Positions 1 through 8,598 of a stretch of 38,736 nucleotides of DNA are shown here, piece by piece (position 1 is the stretch's first letter; each line of letters opens with the position of its first letter). The notes under the pieces were generated by a model. That model was given only the letters and a program-made list of their open reading frames with translations, was not told where the DNA came from and searched no databases. The stretch covers positions 1-38,736 of the forward strand of contig JAWXAU010000070.1 in the NCBI GenBank assembly GCA_034439655.1, given 5' to 3'. Made by a program: the position numbers and the translations under genes. This stretch comes from Bacteroidota bacterium (GTDB lineage: Bacteria; Bacteroidota; Bacteroidia; UKL13-3).

Positions 1-285
1 AATATATTCTTAGTTTATTATTCATGAGCTTTGTTTTCACAAAAGATAAAGTATTTAAAGTTCGTAGTTTTGTTTTCCTTATTACTTATATTGCAAATAT
101 ACCATACCTGCACACACCGACCAAATTCAATCAGGCGTCAGCCCCATATTCCTCACTACTTGTTCCTCCATCCTAAAAATCATGCGTCAGCCACTTACTC
201 CTTAATCCTTCGTACTACTAAAAAAAGGTACGAACATTTCTGCCCATACCTTCTTAATTTAATAATTCAAAAAATATACAAAAAA
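1..285. other. Left-edge non-coding stretch
   Basis: No convincing gene is visible here. A plus-strand open frame from about 31 to 498 runs antisense to the FAS1 gene, has no recognisable domain, and looks like a shadow. The word GCGTCAGCC occurs twice, at about 134-142 and 184-192. A related word (CAATCAGGCGT) recurs at the right end of the window near 38535, so these may be fragments of a dispersed intergenic repeat. No clear terminator hairpin was found for the minus-strand gene that ends at 286. Confidence 0.4.
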
Positions 286-858
286 CTATTTCGCTGCTGG
301 GGGAAGCAATACTGCGTCAATAACATGTATTATGCCATTACTAGCTGGTACACTTGCTATGATAGTTGCCGTTCCGTTTATCATTGTTTTCCCATCCTTT
401 TTCGAGATAGTAATATTGCCACCGTTAACTTGTCCTATTACCTGACCATCTTGCAAAGCATCTTCTTTATACACCCCAACCGATACATGGTATTGTAATA
501 TATCCTGTAATGTTTCTTTTTTGTCAGTTTTCAATAATCCTTCTACAGTGCCTGCGGGAAGTTTATCAAAAGCAGCATTGGTAGGTGCAAAAACCGTGAA
601 TGGCCCTGCATTACTTAATACGTCTACCAATTCGGCAGCCTTAACTGCGGTAACCAAGGTAGTATGATCCTTGCTACCAATAGCAATACCTACAACATTC
701 TTTACTGAAGTCTCGTCCTTTACTCCCGATTGTCCTGTTTGTGGTGTAGCTTCGGTGTTTGAAGTAGCATTTGATGCATTTTCTCCATTACCTGAGTTGC
801 ACGACACACTTATTACAAGTGCACCGATAGCAATAAATAGTTGAAATTGTCTTTTCAT
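286..858 (-). CDS. FAS1 (fasciclin) domain lipoprotein
   Basis: This is probably a periplasmic or outer-membrane lipoprotein of about 190 residues carrying one fasciclin domain, a fold linked to cell adhesion. An in-frame upstream ATG exists at 891. The ATG at 858 is preferred because it starts a clean lipoprotein signal (MKRQFQLFIAIGALVISVSC), with the acylated cysteine at about residue 20. A low-complexity Ser/Thr/Asn/Gly linker follows. The FAS1 hallmarks are FTVFAPTNAAFDKLP (H1), QYHV (the YH motif) and GIIHVIDAVLLP (H2) near the C-terminus. The length fits a single-domain bacterial FAS1 protein. It is divergent from the gene at 1113, and a TGAY-N4-GTCA dyad lies about 60 bases upstream of its start. 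The family is clear; the ligand and biological role are not. Confidence 0.9.
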   Translation of the reverse strand: MKRQFQLFIAIGALVISVSCNSGNGENASNATSNTEATPQTGQSGVKDETSVKNVVGIAIGSKDHTTLVTAVKAAELVDVLSNAGPFTVFAPTNAAFDKLPAGTVEGLLKTDKKETLQDILQYHVSVGVYKEDALQDGQVIGQVNGGNITISKKDGKTMINGTATIIASVPASNGIIHVIDAVLLPPAAK

Positions 859-919
859 AATAATATATATGTTTTTATTATACGGGTACAAAAATATAGG
901 TATCTATAATTATGATTAT

Positions 920-933
920 ATGATTACAGTCAT
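920..933. promoter_or_regulatory. Candidate operator, dyad copy 1
   Basis: The sequence ATGATTACAGTCAT is an imperfect dyad in the divergent intergenic region between the FAS1 gene and the gene at 1113. It shares the ACwGTCAT half with the dyads at 1022-1035 and 2951-2964. That it is a regulator binding site is an inference from the recurrence. It is the weakest of the three copies. Confidence 0.4.
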
Positions 934-1021
934 ACATTTCCAAATTAAATAAATAAAATCATAAAAACACTTCAATATCATTCTATCTTTAATGAAGGAA
1001 AAGGTCACTTTACAATAAAAC

Positions 1022-1035
1022 ATGACAACTGTCAT
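1022..1035. promoter_or_regulatory. Candidate operator, dyad copy 2
   Basis: ATGACAACTGTCAT is a 6-bp perfect inverted repeat (ATGACA/TGTCAT) with a 2-bp spacer. It lies about 24 bases upstream of a TACTTTG -7-like box at 1059-1065 and about 80 bases upstream of the ATG at 1113. This places it near the -33 region, where a repressor could block transcription. It is the best-formed of three related sites in the window. Confidence 0.55.
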
Positions 1036-1112
1036 ATTTTTACCAATACAATGAAACGTACTTTGCACTCCAATTAGGACATTGTAATTTGTATAATATT
1101 TAATATTGCAAA

Positions 1113-2921
1113 ATGAAAAATTCGATTGCTCATTCATTTCATATACCCGTTATGGGACTTGGCTTCACCATTGACACGCCAATAAAAGTGGCTCATTTTG
1201 GTATTTCTTCTGTTATCTCCATTGGAGAGGATCAACTAGTAGAAGATATGCGTAAGCATTATTGTGAATGCTATCAATTGCCCTATATCGCTATTTCCGA
1301 AAAAGAAGAAGATTACCGAGCCCGAAGAATCACATCTTATCTAAATTTGGTAAACGAATTGGTTATTCAAAGTACAGAAATACTGAGACAACAACCCTTT
1401 ATAATTGGTTCTGATATCATGAAATATTTTGATTTACTGCCTGACAATTCAAGTGAGAGGATAAAATATCATATCATGCTTCAAACAAATCATAAGGCGG
1501 CAAAAGAAATATTGCAACAAGAATTACGTTCATCAATTTGTGCAGGAGCAATCGACGTTAATATTATGTCCAAATTAAACAAAACCAATTATGGTAAAGA
1601 CGGTTCCCCGCTGCCCAATGAATACTCCGATGCCTTGTCAGCACTGCGTGGGTTTGCATTAAGTGGGCTTGAATCGTCAGTAGTTTTCTCAGCAGGATAT
1701 AATCCAAGACTATATAGCTATATTGAATCGTTTGCTGATTTTTATCCCAACAAAAAAGGAGAAGTAAAAAAGAAAATTATATTAAAAGTAAGTGATTATA
1801 GAAGTGCGGTAACACAAGGAAAAATACTAGCAAAAAAAGGTTTGTGGATTTCTGAATATAGAATTGAATCGGGCTTAAACTGCGGTGGGCATGCTTTTGC
1901 CACCGAAGGACTGCTATTGGGGCCTATACTAGAAGAATTCAAATTAAATAGAGAAGAACTTGCTCAAGAATTATATACTATTTGTAACCAATCATTGGTT
2001 TTAAATCAAAAAAATAGTTACCCTACAATACCTGATTTGAAAATAACAGTACAAGGAGGTATCGGTACCAGTTTCGAAAATAAATTATTAATGGAGTATT
2101 ACGATATTAATGGAACAGGTTGGGGAAGCCCATTTTTGCTGGTTCCTGAAGCTACTAATGTAGACGAAGAAACTTTGCAACAATTGGCCAATGCAAAACA
2201 AGATGATTATTATTTAAGTAATTCTTCACCCTTGGGAATACCCTTCAATAATTTTAGAAAAACATCATCAGAAAAGCAAAGATTACAAAGAATTGCAAAA
2301 GGAAAACCAGGTAGTCCTTGCTATCGTAAGTTTCTATCTTCAAATACCGAATTTACGGAGAAGCCTATATGCACCGCATCTCGACAATATCAGAATCTTA
2401 AGCTCAAACAATTGAAGGAACAAGATCTTTCGGCTGATGAATTTAAAAAGGTATATAATGAAATAACTGAAAAAGATTGTCTTTGCACTGGACTAAGCTC
2501 TTCGGCGTTTTTAAAAAACAATATAGTTCCCAAGCATCATTTAACCGCTGTCGTTATATGTCCTGGGCCAAATCTAGCTTATTTTTCTGGTGTGTTTACA
2601 CTGAAACAAATGGTAGATCATATTTACGGAAGAGTTAATATTCTCAATAGTGTGAAGCGACCAAATATGTTTGTAAACGAATTGGGTATGTATGTAGAAT
2701 ATTTAAAAAAAGAAATTGATAAAAATATGAACTCACTTAATAATAATAAGATTCGATACCTCAAAACATTTCAATCCAATTTGCTAGAAGGTGTGAACTA
2801 TTATAAAAACATGAAATCCAATATTATTAAAGAACTTGAAGGGTTCAAAAATGAAATGAATCAAGAACTAAGCAAATGGGAAAGTGCCATCAATGGATTG
2901 ATGATTCCTGTGCAGGTGTAA
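1113..2921 (+). CDS. Uncharacterised NPD-like FMN-barrel protein with Cys-rich C-terminal region
   Basis: The 602-residue product has no assigned function that I know of, though I believe it is conserved in Bacteroidota. The N-terminus (IPVMGLGFTIDTP, residues 11-23) and the motifs GLNCGGH (254-260) and VQGGIGTSFEN (313-323) resemble the G-x-x-x-GGH and GGI signatures of nitronate monooxygenase/FabK-type FMN TIM barrels. This is inference from motif shape only. The C-terminal third carries conserved-looking cysteines (C403, C420, C456, C458, C483), including CLC and ICPGPN, which could bind a metal or an Fe-S cluster. A charged, probably helical tail follows. It precedes hmgA by about 100 bases, and both genes carry a similar upstream dyad, so a role in aromatic or tyrosine catabolism is plausible. 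The start was chosen as the first ATG after the -7-like box. Confidence 0.8.
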   Translation: MKNSIAHSFHIPVMGLGFTIDTPIKVAHFGISSVISIGEDQLVEDMRKHYCECYQLPYIAISEKEEDYRARRITSYLNLVNELVIQSTEILRQQPFIIGSDIMKYFDLLPDNSSERIKYHIMLQTNHKAAKEILQQELRSSICAGAIDVNIMSKLNKTNYGKDGSPLPNEYSDALSALRGFALSGLESSVVFSAGYNPRLYSYIESFADFYPNKKGEVKKKIILKVSDYRSAVTQGKILAKKGLWISEYRIESGLNCGGHAFATEGLLLGPILEEFKLNREELAQELYTICNQSLVLNQKNSYPTIPDLKITVQGGIGTSFENKLLMEYYDINGTGWGSPFLLVPEATNVDEETLQQLANAKQDDYYLSNSSPLGIPFNNFRKTSSEKQRLQRIAKGKPGSPCYRKFLSSNTEFTEKPICTASRQYQNLKLKQLKEQDLSADEFKKVYNEITEKDCLCTGLSSSAFLKNNIVPKHHLTAVVICPGPNLAYFSGVFTLKQMVDHIYGRVNILNSVKRPNMFVNELGMYVEYLKKEIDKNMNSLNNNKIRYLKTFQSNLLEGVNYYKNMKSNIIKELEGFKNEMNQELSKWESAINGLMIPVQV

Positions 2922-2950
2922 AATCGAACGTATCAAAATCATATTAAAAA

Positions 2951-2964
2951 CTGACAACAGTCAT
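2951..2964. promoter_or_regulatory. Candidate operator, dyad copy 3
   Basis: CTGACAACAGTCAT lies 56 bases upstream of the hmgA start. It matches copy 2 at 12 of 14 positions and keeps the TGAC-N4-GTCA core. Finding it upstream of both hmgA and the gene at 1113 supports a shared regulator. No transcription factor gene is present nearby. Confidence 0.5.
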
Positions 2965-3019
2965 AAAGTGATTGGGGTGTTTTGAAATAATTTTACAGCA
3001 TCATTTTAAACACCATATT

Positions 3020-4207
3020 ATGCCACTTTATCGTCAAGTAGGATTAATACCACACAAACGTCATATTGTATTCCGTCAGCCCAATGGCAGCTTGTATCAC
3101 GAGGAATTATTTGGGACGGAAGGATTCGCAGGAATTTCTTCTTTACTATATCATTTGTACCCGCCCACAATGGTGAAGGAACACGGACAACCTTATAGCA
3201 TCAAACCGGTAATTGATATAGAAGATAATTTGCAAGCCCGCAGCTATTTGGGATTTGAAGTTGCAGCAGAAGATGATTATATCCAAAGTCGTAAAGTACT
3301 TTTTGTGAATGATGATTTGCATATAGGTTTGGCATCGCCACGCAAAAGTTTTAATGATTATTTTTTTAAAAATGCCGATGCAGACGAAATAATTTTTGTA
3401 CACCGTGGTTCTGGCACCCTAAAAACAATGTATGGTAAAATTCCATTTGAGTACGGCGACTATATAATAATACCACGAGGAACTGTATATCAAATTGATT
3501 TTGATACTGAAGATAATAAATTATTATTTATTGAATCGTTCAGTCCTATTGAAACGCCTGCCAGATATCGTAATCAGTACGGACAGTTCTTAGAAAATTC
3601 TCCTTTCTGCGAACGTGATTTTAAATTTCCAGCAGACATGGAAACGCATGATGAAAAAGGAGATTTTAAAATTAATATTAAAAAGCGTGGATTAATATAT
3701 CCTTATATATATGGTACCCATCCTTTCGATTTGGTGGGATATGATGGCTGCAGTTATCCCTATGCCATTTCTATTTTTAATTTTGAGCCCATCACAGGTC
3801 GTATACATATGCCACCACCTATCCACCAACAGTTTCAAGCAAATAATTTTATGATTTGTTCTTTTGTTCCACGTTTATATGACTATCACCCCAATGCAAT
3901 TCCAGCACCATATCATCATAGTAATATAGATAGCGATGAATTATTATATTATGTAGATGGTGATTTTATGAGCCGAAATAATATACAAAAGGGACAGATT
4001 ACGCTACACCCTGCAGGATTGCCTCATGGGCCGCATCCAGGAGCCATAGAACGTAGTATTGGCAAGAAAGAAACACAGGAATTGGCGGTAATGATTGACC
4101 CTTTCAAGCCCGTAAAAGTAACAACCGAAGCATCCAAGATTGAGGTGCCCGACTATTATCATTCATGGCTTGAAAAAACTCCCGAAAAAGAATTACTAAT
4201 TGACTAA
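3020..4207 (+). CDS. hmgA: Homogentisate 1,2-dioxygenase
   Basis: This Fe(II) enzyme opens the ring of homogentisate with O2 to give maleylacetoacetate in tyrosine and phenylalanine catabolism. The protein has 395 residues. The N-terminus MPLYRQVGLIPHKRHIVF and the segment EELFGTEGFAGISSLLYH are typical of the Bacteroidota form of the family. The C-terminal cupin half holds the likely iron ligands in PYHHSNIDSDELLYY (H299 or H300, and E307) and HPAGLPHGPHPG (H336). The frame opens further upstream to a TTG at 2972, but the ATG at 3020 begins the conserved N-terminus, so I use it. It is followed 18 bases later by hppD, the preceding step of the pathway, which strongly supports the call. Fumarylacetoacetase and maleylacetoacetate isomerase are not in the window. 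Confidence 0.95.
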   Translation: MPLYRQVGLIPHKRHIVFRQPNGSLYHEELFGTEGFAGISSLLYHLYPPTMVKEHGQPYSIKPVIDIEDNLQARSYLGFEVAAEDDYIQSRKVLFVNDDLHIGLASPRKSFNDYFFKNADADEIIFVHRGSGTLKTMYGKIPFEYGDYIIIPRGTVYQIDFDTEDNKLLFIESFSPIETPARYRNQYGQFLENSPFCERDFKFPADMETHDEKGDFKINIKKRGLIYPYIYGTHPFDLVGYDGCSYPYAISIFNFEPITGRIHMPPPIHQQFQANNFMICSFVPRLYDYHPNAIPAPYHHSNIDSDELLYYVDGDFMSRNNIQKGQITLHPAGLPHGPHPGAIERSIGKKETQELAVMIDPFKPVKVTTEASKIEVPDYYHSWLEKTPEKELLID

Positions 4208-4225
4208 ATATATATAATAATCAAA

Positions 4226-5386
4226 ATGGAGACTTTAGATTTAACTACAGTAGAAAATTATCAATATTCTGAAAATAAAAAAGTATTCGATAAAGCTCAG
4301 GATTTTTTGCCCATCAATGGAACAGACTATGTAGAATTATATGTAGGCAATGCAAAACAGGCGGCTCACTATTATAAAACTGCTTTTGGGTTTCAGGATT
4401 TGGCTTATGCAGGATTAGAAACTGGCGTTCGCGACAGAACTTCTTATGTACTACAACAAGGAAAAATTCGTTTGGTGCTTACTACTCCTTTTGAGGGCGA
4501 GAGTGAGATCGCCAAGCACCTAGCAAAACATGGTGATGGCGTGAAGGTAATTGCACTTTGGGTGGACGATGCTTATGATGCATTTCATCAAACAGTATCG
4601 CGTGGTGCAAAACCCTATATACAACCAGAAACGATTATAAGTGCAAATGGAACTATTTGCAGAAGTGGCATACATACTTATGGAGATACTGTTCATATAT
4701 TTATTGAACGCAAAAATTATAACGGGTTGTTTTTACCTGGATATGAAAAATTAGAAACCGAATATCATCCTATTGCTACTAGTTTGAAATATATAGATCA
4801 CATGGTAGGAAATGTGGAATTAGGTTCGATGAATACTTGGGCCGATTTTTATGGAAATGTAATGGGATTTGCAAACCTTGTAACCTTCGATGATAAAGAT
4901 ATATCAACGGAGTACACGGCTTTGATGAGCAAAGTAATGAGCAATGGAAATGGTTATATCAAATTTCCAATTAATGAGCCCGCAATTGGAAAAAAGAAAT
5001 CGCAAGTAGAAGAATACCTAGATTTTTACAAAGGTCCAGGTTGCCAACATATAGCAGTTGCAACGGATAATATTATATTTACCATTTCGGAAATGCGTAA
5101 ACGAGGTGTAGAATTTCTATATGTTCCAGGAAGTTATTATGATACGGTAAGGGATAGAGTAGGTATTATAGAAGAAGATTTGGAACAACTGAAAAAATGG
5201 GGAATTATGGTGGACAGAGATGAAGAAGGATACTTATTGCAAATATTTACAAAGCCTGTAGAAGACCGCCCAACCTTATTCTTCGAAATTATACAACGCA
5301 AAGGAGCAAAATCATTTGGCAAAGGAAATTTTCAAGCTTTGTTCGAAAGTATAGAGGCCGAACAAGCCCGCAGAGGAACCTTATAG
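4226..5386 (+). CDS. hppD: 4-hydroxyphenylpyruvate dioxygenase
   Basis: This enzyme converts 4-hydroxyphenylpyruvate and O2 to homogentisate, the substrate of the neighbouring hmgA product. The protein has 386 residues, the usual length, with two vicinal-oxygen-chelate (glyoxalase-like) halves. The iron triad is visible as H192 (KYIDHMVGNV), H275 (GPGCQHIAVAT) and E354 (PTLFFEIIQRKG). The C-terminal signature GKGNFQALFESIE is present. The gene sits 18 bases after hmgA and very likely shares its transcript. An inverted repeat that may terminate that transcript begins 4 bases after its stop codon. Confidence 0.97.
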   Translation: METLDLTTVENYQYSENKKVFDKAQDFLPINGTDYVELYVGNAKQAAHYYKTAFGFQDLAYAGLETGVRDRTSYVLQQGKIRLVLTTPFEGESEIAKHLAKHGDGVKVIALWVDDAYDAFHQTVSRGAKPYIQPETIISANGTICRSGIHTYGDTVHIFIERKNYNGLFLPGYEKLETEYHPIATSLKYIDHMVGNVELGSMNTWADFYGNVMGFANLVTFDDKDISTEYTALMSKVMSNGNGYIKFPINEPAIGKKKSQVEEYLDFYKGPGCQHIAVATDNIIFTISEMRKRGVEFLYVPGSYYDTVRDRVGIIEEDLEQLKKWGIMVDRDEEGYLLQIFTKPVEDRPTLFFEIIQRKGAKSFGKGNFQALFESIEAEQARRGTL

Positions 5387-5390
5387 GAAC

Positions 5391-5439
5391 TGTCAGTCTG
5401 AGTTTATCGAAGGCGGTCTTCGATAAACGCAGACTGACA
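5391..5439. repeat. Hairpin repeat TGTCAGTCTGAG..., copy 1
   Basis: Two 22-bp arms (5391-5412 and 5418-5439) match as an inverted repeat with one mismatch around a GCGGT loop. The arm reads TGTCAGTCTGAG followed by TTTATCGAAG. Nearly the same arm recurs at 32018-32039, so this belongs to a dispersed intergenic family. The position just after the hppD stop suggests it acts as a transcript end or as an RNA stabiliser. There is no strong T-run. Confidence 0.75.
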
Positions 5440-5479
5440 AGAATAAGAAAATAACAAATGAATAACTGAATAATAGAAA

Positions 5480-6544
5480 ATGAAACAAAAAGTAACGTTT
5501 AACAATAGCACTACTCCGTTTATGGATAACCTGAACGAGAAAGTAAACAAATATTTCAAAGATCGAAATATAAAGAGAACAGGGAATTGGAAATTATATA
5601 CAAAATCCCTTATTTTATTTCCAGCCCATATCGGATTATATATATTGATGATTTCGCTACACCTCAATCCGATATATAATGTTTTGGCAGCGATTCTACT
5701 CGGAATTTCCTCGGCATTGATTGGGTTTAATGTGATGCACGATGGCTCTCATGGCGGCTATTCAAAGAATAAAATTTTAAATTCTTTGATGGCTTATTCT
5801 GCAAATCTAATTGGAGCCGAAGCTCATTTTTGGAGAACAAAACATAATGTGTTGCACCATACTTATACCAATGTAGTTGGAATGGATGATGATATTGACA
5901 AACATCCTTTGTTCCGTTTTTGTGAGCAGCAAGAGCATAAACCCATGCATCGTTTTCAATATATCTATTGGATATTTTTATACCCACTTTCATCTATCGG
6001 TTGGCTATATTATGGTGATTTCAAAACCTATTTTACAGGAAAAATATTAGACTATAGTTTCCCTAAAATGAGCACCCAAGAACATATCATATTTTGGATC
6101 ACTAAACTTATAAATCCAGTACTGTTTATTATCATACCGATATACTCGCTTGGCATTGTACCTGGGCTATTATGTTTCCTTTCCATGCACTTTGTATTGA
6201 GTTATATATTGAACATTGTATTCCAACTGGCACACGTGGTTGAGGGTACTTCGTTTGCAAGGAAACAAGATGGAAAAATACAAAAAGAATGGGCCATACA
6301 TCAGGTAGAAACTACTGCTGATTTTGCCACAAAAAGTAAACTGGTAAGTTGGTTTGTGGGAGGTCTCAATTTTCAAGTAGAGCATCATTTATTTCCAAAA
6401 ATAAGTCATGTACATTATCCCGCTATCAACAAATTTGTGAGAGAAACCTGCAAACAATTTAATGTGAAATATATAGAAAATCCAACATTTATTGGAGCAT
6501 TTTGGTCACATATCCGATACTTAAAGCAACTTGGCGTTAATTAA
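5480..6544 (+). CDS. Membrane fatty-acid desaturase
   Basis: This integral-membrane diiron desaturase inserts a double bond into an acyl chain using O2 and two electrons. It has 354 residues. The three histidine boxes are HDGSH (87-91), HNVLHH (122-127) and QVEHH (299-303). The Q in the third box is typical of front-end (linoleoyl-CoA or delta-6-like) desaturases. Hydrophobic segments near 43-60, 66-85, 160-178, 205-232 and 232-252 fit the expected membrane pairs. There is no N-terminal cytochrome b5 domain, so a separate electron donor is needed and none is encoded nearby. It lies between hppD and paaA in the same direction, 29 bases before paaA. Substrate and regiospecificity cannot be read from the sequence. 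Confidence 0.92.
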   Translation: MKQKVTFNNSTTPFMDNLNEKVNKYFKDRNIKRTGNWKLYTKSLILFPAHIGLYILMISLHLNPIYNVLAAILLGISSALIGFNVMHDGSHGGYSKNKILNSLMAYSANLIGAEAHFWRTKHNVLHHTYTNVVGMDDDIDKHPLFRFCEQQEHKPMHRFQYIYWIFLYPLSSIGWLYYGDFKTYFTGKILDYSFPKMSTQEHIIFWITKLINPVLFIIIPIYSLGIVPGLLCFLSMHFVLSYILNIVFQLAHVVEGTSFARKQDGKIQKEWAIHQVETTADFATKSKLVSWFVGGLNFQVEHHLFPKISHVHYPAINKFVRETCKQFNVKYIENPTFIGAFWSHIRYLKQLGVN

Positions 6545-6573
6545 TAAAACTATTATAATATATAAAATAATTT

Positions 6574-7524
6574 ATGATATCCGAAGACCAAAAATTAGTA
6601 AAATTCCAAAAAAGAATTGATGCTGAAGAAAAAATTGAACCATTGGATTGGATGCCCGAGGCCTATCGCCAGACGCTGCACAGACAGATTTCGCAGCATG
6701 CACACTCGGAAGTGATAGGTATGCAACCCGAAGCAAATTGGGTATTGCGTGCACCAACTTTACGTGCGAAAAAAATATTATTAGCCAAAATACAAGATGA
6801 AGGCGGACATGGATTATATCTTTATTCTGCTGCGGAAACTTTGGGTGATGATCGTGCGGAAATGATTAACCAACTGCAAACAGGAAAAGCCAAGTACTCG
6901 AGCGTATTTAATTATCCCACGCTCAACTGGGCTGATATGGGTGCCATCGGCTGGCTAGTAGATGGAGCTGCAATTGTGAATCAAACGATGCTGGCAAAAT
7001 GTTCTTATGGTCCTTATTCACGAGCTATGATTCGTATATGCAAAGAGGAAGGTTTTCATCAAAGACAAGGATATGAAATTATGGGAAAGATGATGAATGG
7101 AACTGCTGCCCAACATAACATGGCACAAGATGCAATGAATCGTTGGTGGTGGCCAGCACTTATGATGTTTGGCCCAGCAGATTCTGAATCGGCACATACC
7201 ACAGAATCGATGAAATGGAAAATAAAAGTGGAAACAAATGACCATCTTCGTCAACGATTTATTAATAGAACTGTGGAGCAAGCTTATCATTTAGGATTAA
7301 CGATTCCCGATCCTTTATTAAAGTATAATAAAGACACCATGAATTGGGATTTTGGCCCCATCAGTTGGGATGACTTTTGGGATGTGGTAAAAGGCAATGG
7401 ACCCTGTAATCATCAGCGTCTGAATCATCATATCAAATATCATAAGGAAGGTAATTGGGTGCGTGAAGCAGCTTTAGCTTTTGATGAAAAAATGAATAAA
7501 AAAATAGCAATCGTATCACTATAA
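6574..7524 (+). CDS. paaA: Phenylacetyl-CoA 1,2-epoxidase, catalytic subunit A
   Basis: PaaA is the diiron catalytic subunit of the multicomponent monooxygenase that epoxidises the ring of phenylacetyl-CoA, the first dedicated step of the aerobic phenylacetate pathway. The protein has 316 residues. Likely iron-binding stretches are HSEVIGM (E46), KIQDEGGHG (E76, H79) and, in the second half, [10 protein letters not shown]. The conserved stretch [14 protein letters not shown] is also present. It begins the paaA-paaB-paaC-paaD run, with gaps of 15 and 9 bases and then a 7-base overlap, so co-transcription is very likely. Electrons normally come from PaaE, which is not found in this window. Confidence 0.97.
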   Translation: MISEDQKLVKFQKRIDAEEKIEPLDWMPEAYRQTLHRQISQHAHSEVIGMQPEANWVLRAPTLRAKKILLAKIQDEGGHGLYLYSAAETLGDDRAEMINQLQTGKAKYSSVFNYPTLNWADMGAIGWLVDGAAIVNQTMLAKCSYGPYSRAMIRICKEEGFHQRQGYEIMGKMMNGTAAQHNMAQDAMNRWWWPALMMFGPADSESAHTTESMKWKIKVETNDHLRQRFINRTVEQAYHLGLTIPDPLLKYNKDTMNWDFGPISWDDFWDVVKGNGPCNHQRLNHHIKYHKEGNWVREAALAFDEKMNKKIAIVSL

Positions 7525-7539
7525 AAAATATATTATATT

Positions 7540-7830
7540 ATGGAAAATAATAATCAATTTCCCCAATGGGAAGTATTTATGCAAACAAAAAATGGTGGTC
7601 CACACGAACATCAAGGAAGTGTGCATGCAGCCGATAAGAATATGGCTCTGCAAAATGCAAGGGACATATATACCCGACGCAACGAAGGCCGCAGCATTTG
7701 GGTAGTTCCCACCGATTTAATCGCGGCTACGAACCCACAAGATGATGCGGAATTTTTTGACCCTGCAATTGATAAAATATACCGAACTCCTAATTTTTAT
7801 AAAATGCCACAAGGCTCCACCCACCTATAA
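7540..7830 (+). CDS. paaB: Phenylacetyl-CoA epoxidase subunit B
   Basis: A 96-residue PaaB, the small structural subunit thought to bridge PaaA-PaaC heterodimers in the epoxidase. Family features are the opening WEVFMQTKNGGPHEHQGSVH, the AADKNMALQNARDIYTRR stretch and SIWVVPTDLI. The length is normal. It lies 15 bases after paaA and 9 bases before paaC, which fits translation from one message. Confidence 0.95.
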   Translation: MENNNQFPQWEVFMQTKNGGPHEHQGSVHAADKNMALQNARDIYTRRNEGRSIWVVPTDLIAATNPQDDAEFFDPAIDKIYRTPNFYKMPQGSTHL

Positions 7831-7839
7831 TATATAATT

Positions 7840-8598
7840 ATGAATACCAGAGATGCATTATATAATTTCTGCTTGCGATTGGCAGATAATAATTTGATTT
7901 TAGCACAACGTTTGGCTGCATGGTGCAGTCGCGGCCCTATATTGGAAGAGGATTTGGCCATGACCAATATATCACTCGATTTATTTGGGCAAGCGGAAAG
8001 TATGTTTGAATATGCAGCATCATTATATGACAATAAATATACTACCGATGATTTGGCTTTTGGTAGAAACGAAAGAGCGTATTATAATAATTTATTGGTG
8101 GAGCAGCCCAATGGAGATTTTGCGTATACAATGATGAAACAATTTTTGTATTCAACTTTTGCAAAACATTTATATGAGGCTTTGTCGAGTAGTAATGATG
8201 AAATGATAGCGGGCCTGTCGGCAAAGGCATTGAAAGAAGTAAAATACCATGTACGGCACAGTAGTGAATGGGTGATTCGTTTTGGAAATGGAACTGAGGA
8301 AAGTATTGGTAGGGCACAGTTTGCATTGGATGAACTTTGGAGATATACCAGTGATATGTTCTTGATGAACGAAACTGATACAGAACTTATTTCTACAGGA
8401 ATAAGTACAAGTTTGGATGATATATATACCAAATGGGAGTATGAGATAACTGAAATTTTGAATGAAGCCAATATGCTTATTCCTGAATATAATAATAATA
8501 TAGTAGGAGGCCACAATGCTATACATACCGAACATCTTGGTCATTTACTTACTGAAATGCAATATTTACACCACGCACACCCAGAAGCAAAATGGTAG
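7840..8598 (+). CDS. paaC: Phenylacetyl-CoA epoxidase subunit C
   Basis: PaaC is the ferritin-like scaffold subunit that pairs with PaaA and lacks the catalytic metal centre. The protein has 252 residues. Recognisable stretches are LADNNLILAQRLAAWCSRGP, EEDLAMTNISLDLFGQAE, EVKYHVRHSSEWVIRFGNGT and, at the C-terminus, GGHNAIHTEHLGHLLTEMQ. The last four codons overlap the start of paaD by 7 bases, which implies translational coupling. Long minus-strand open frames inside it are shadows. Confidence 0.95.
   Translation: MNTRDALYNFCLRLADNNLILAQRLAAWCSRGPILEEDLAMTNISLDLFGQAESMFEYAASLYDNKYTTDDLAFGRNERAYYNNLLVEQPNGDFAYTMMKQFLYSTFAKHLYEALSSSNDEMIAGLSAKALKEVKYHVRHSSEWVIRFGNGTEESIGRAQFALDELWRYTSDMFLMNETDTELISTGISTSLDDIYTKWEYEITEILNEANMLIPEYNNNIVGGHNAIHTEHLGHLLTEMQYLHHAHPEAKW

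Noticed and set aside
31-498. 155-codon plus-strand open frame at the left edge
   Set aside because: It runs antisense across the C-terminal half of the FAS1 gene, has no recognisable domain and no promoter, and its composition looks like a complement shadow.
2972-3019. TTG at 2972 as the start of hmgA
   Set aside because: The extra 16 residues do not match the family N-terminus, while the ATG at 3020 begins it exactly. The dyad at 2951 would also be unusually close to a start at 2972.
5391-5439. Inverted repeat at 5391 as a transposon end
   Set aside because: No transposase or target duplication was found, and a near copy exists at 32018 in another intergenic region. A dispersed hairpin repeat explains it better.
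8042-8544. Three long minus-strand open frames opposite paaC
   Set aside because: They lie wholly inside a clear paaC coding sequence and show no family motif. Overlapping long shadows are common in such genes.
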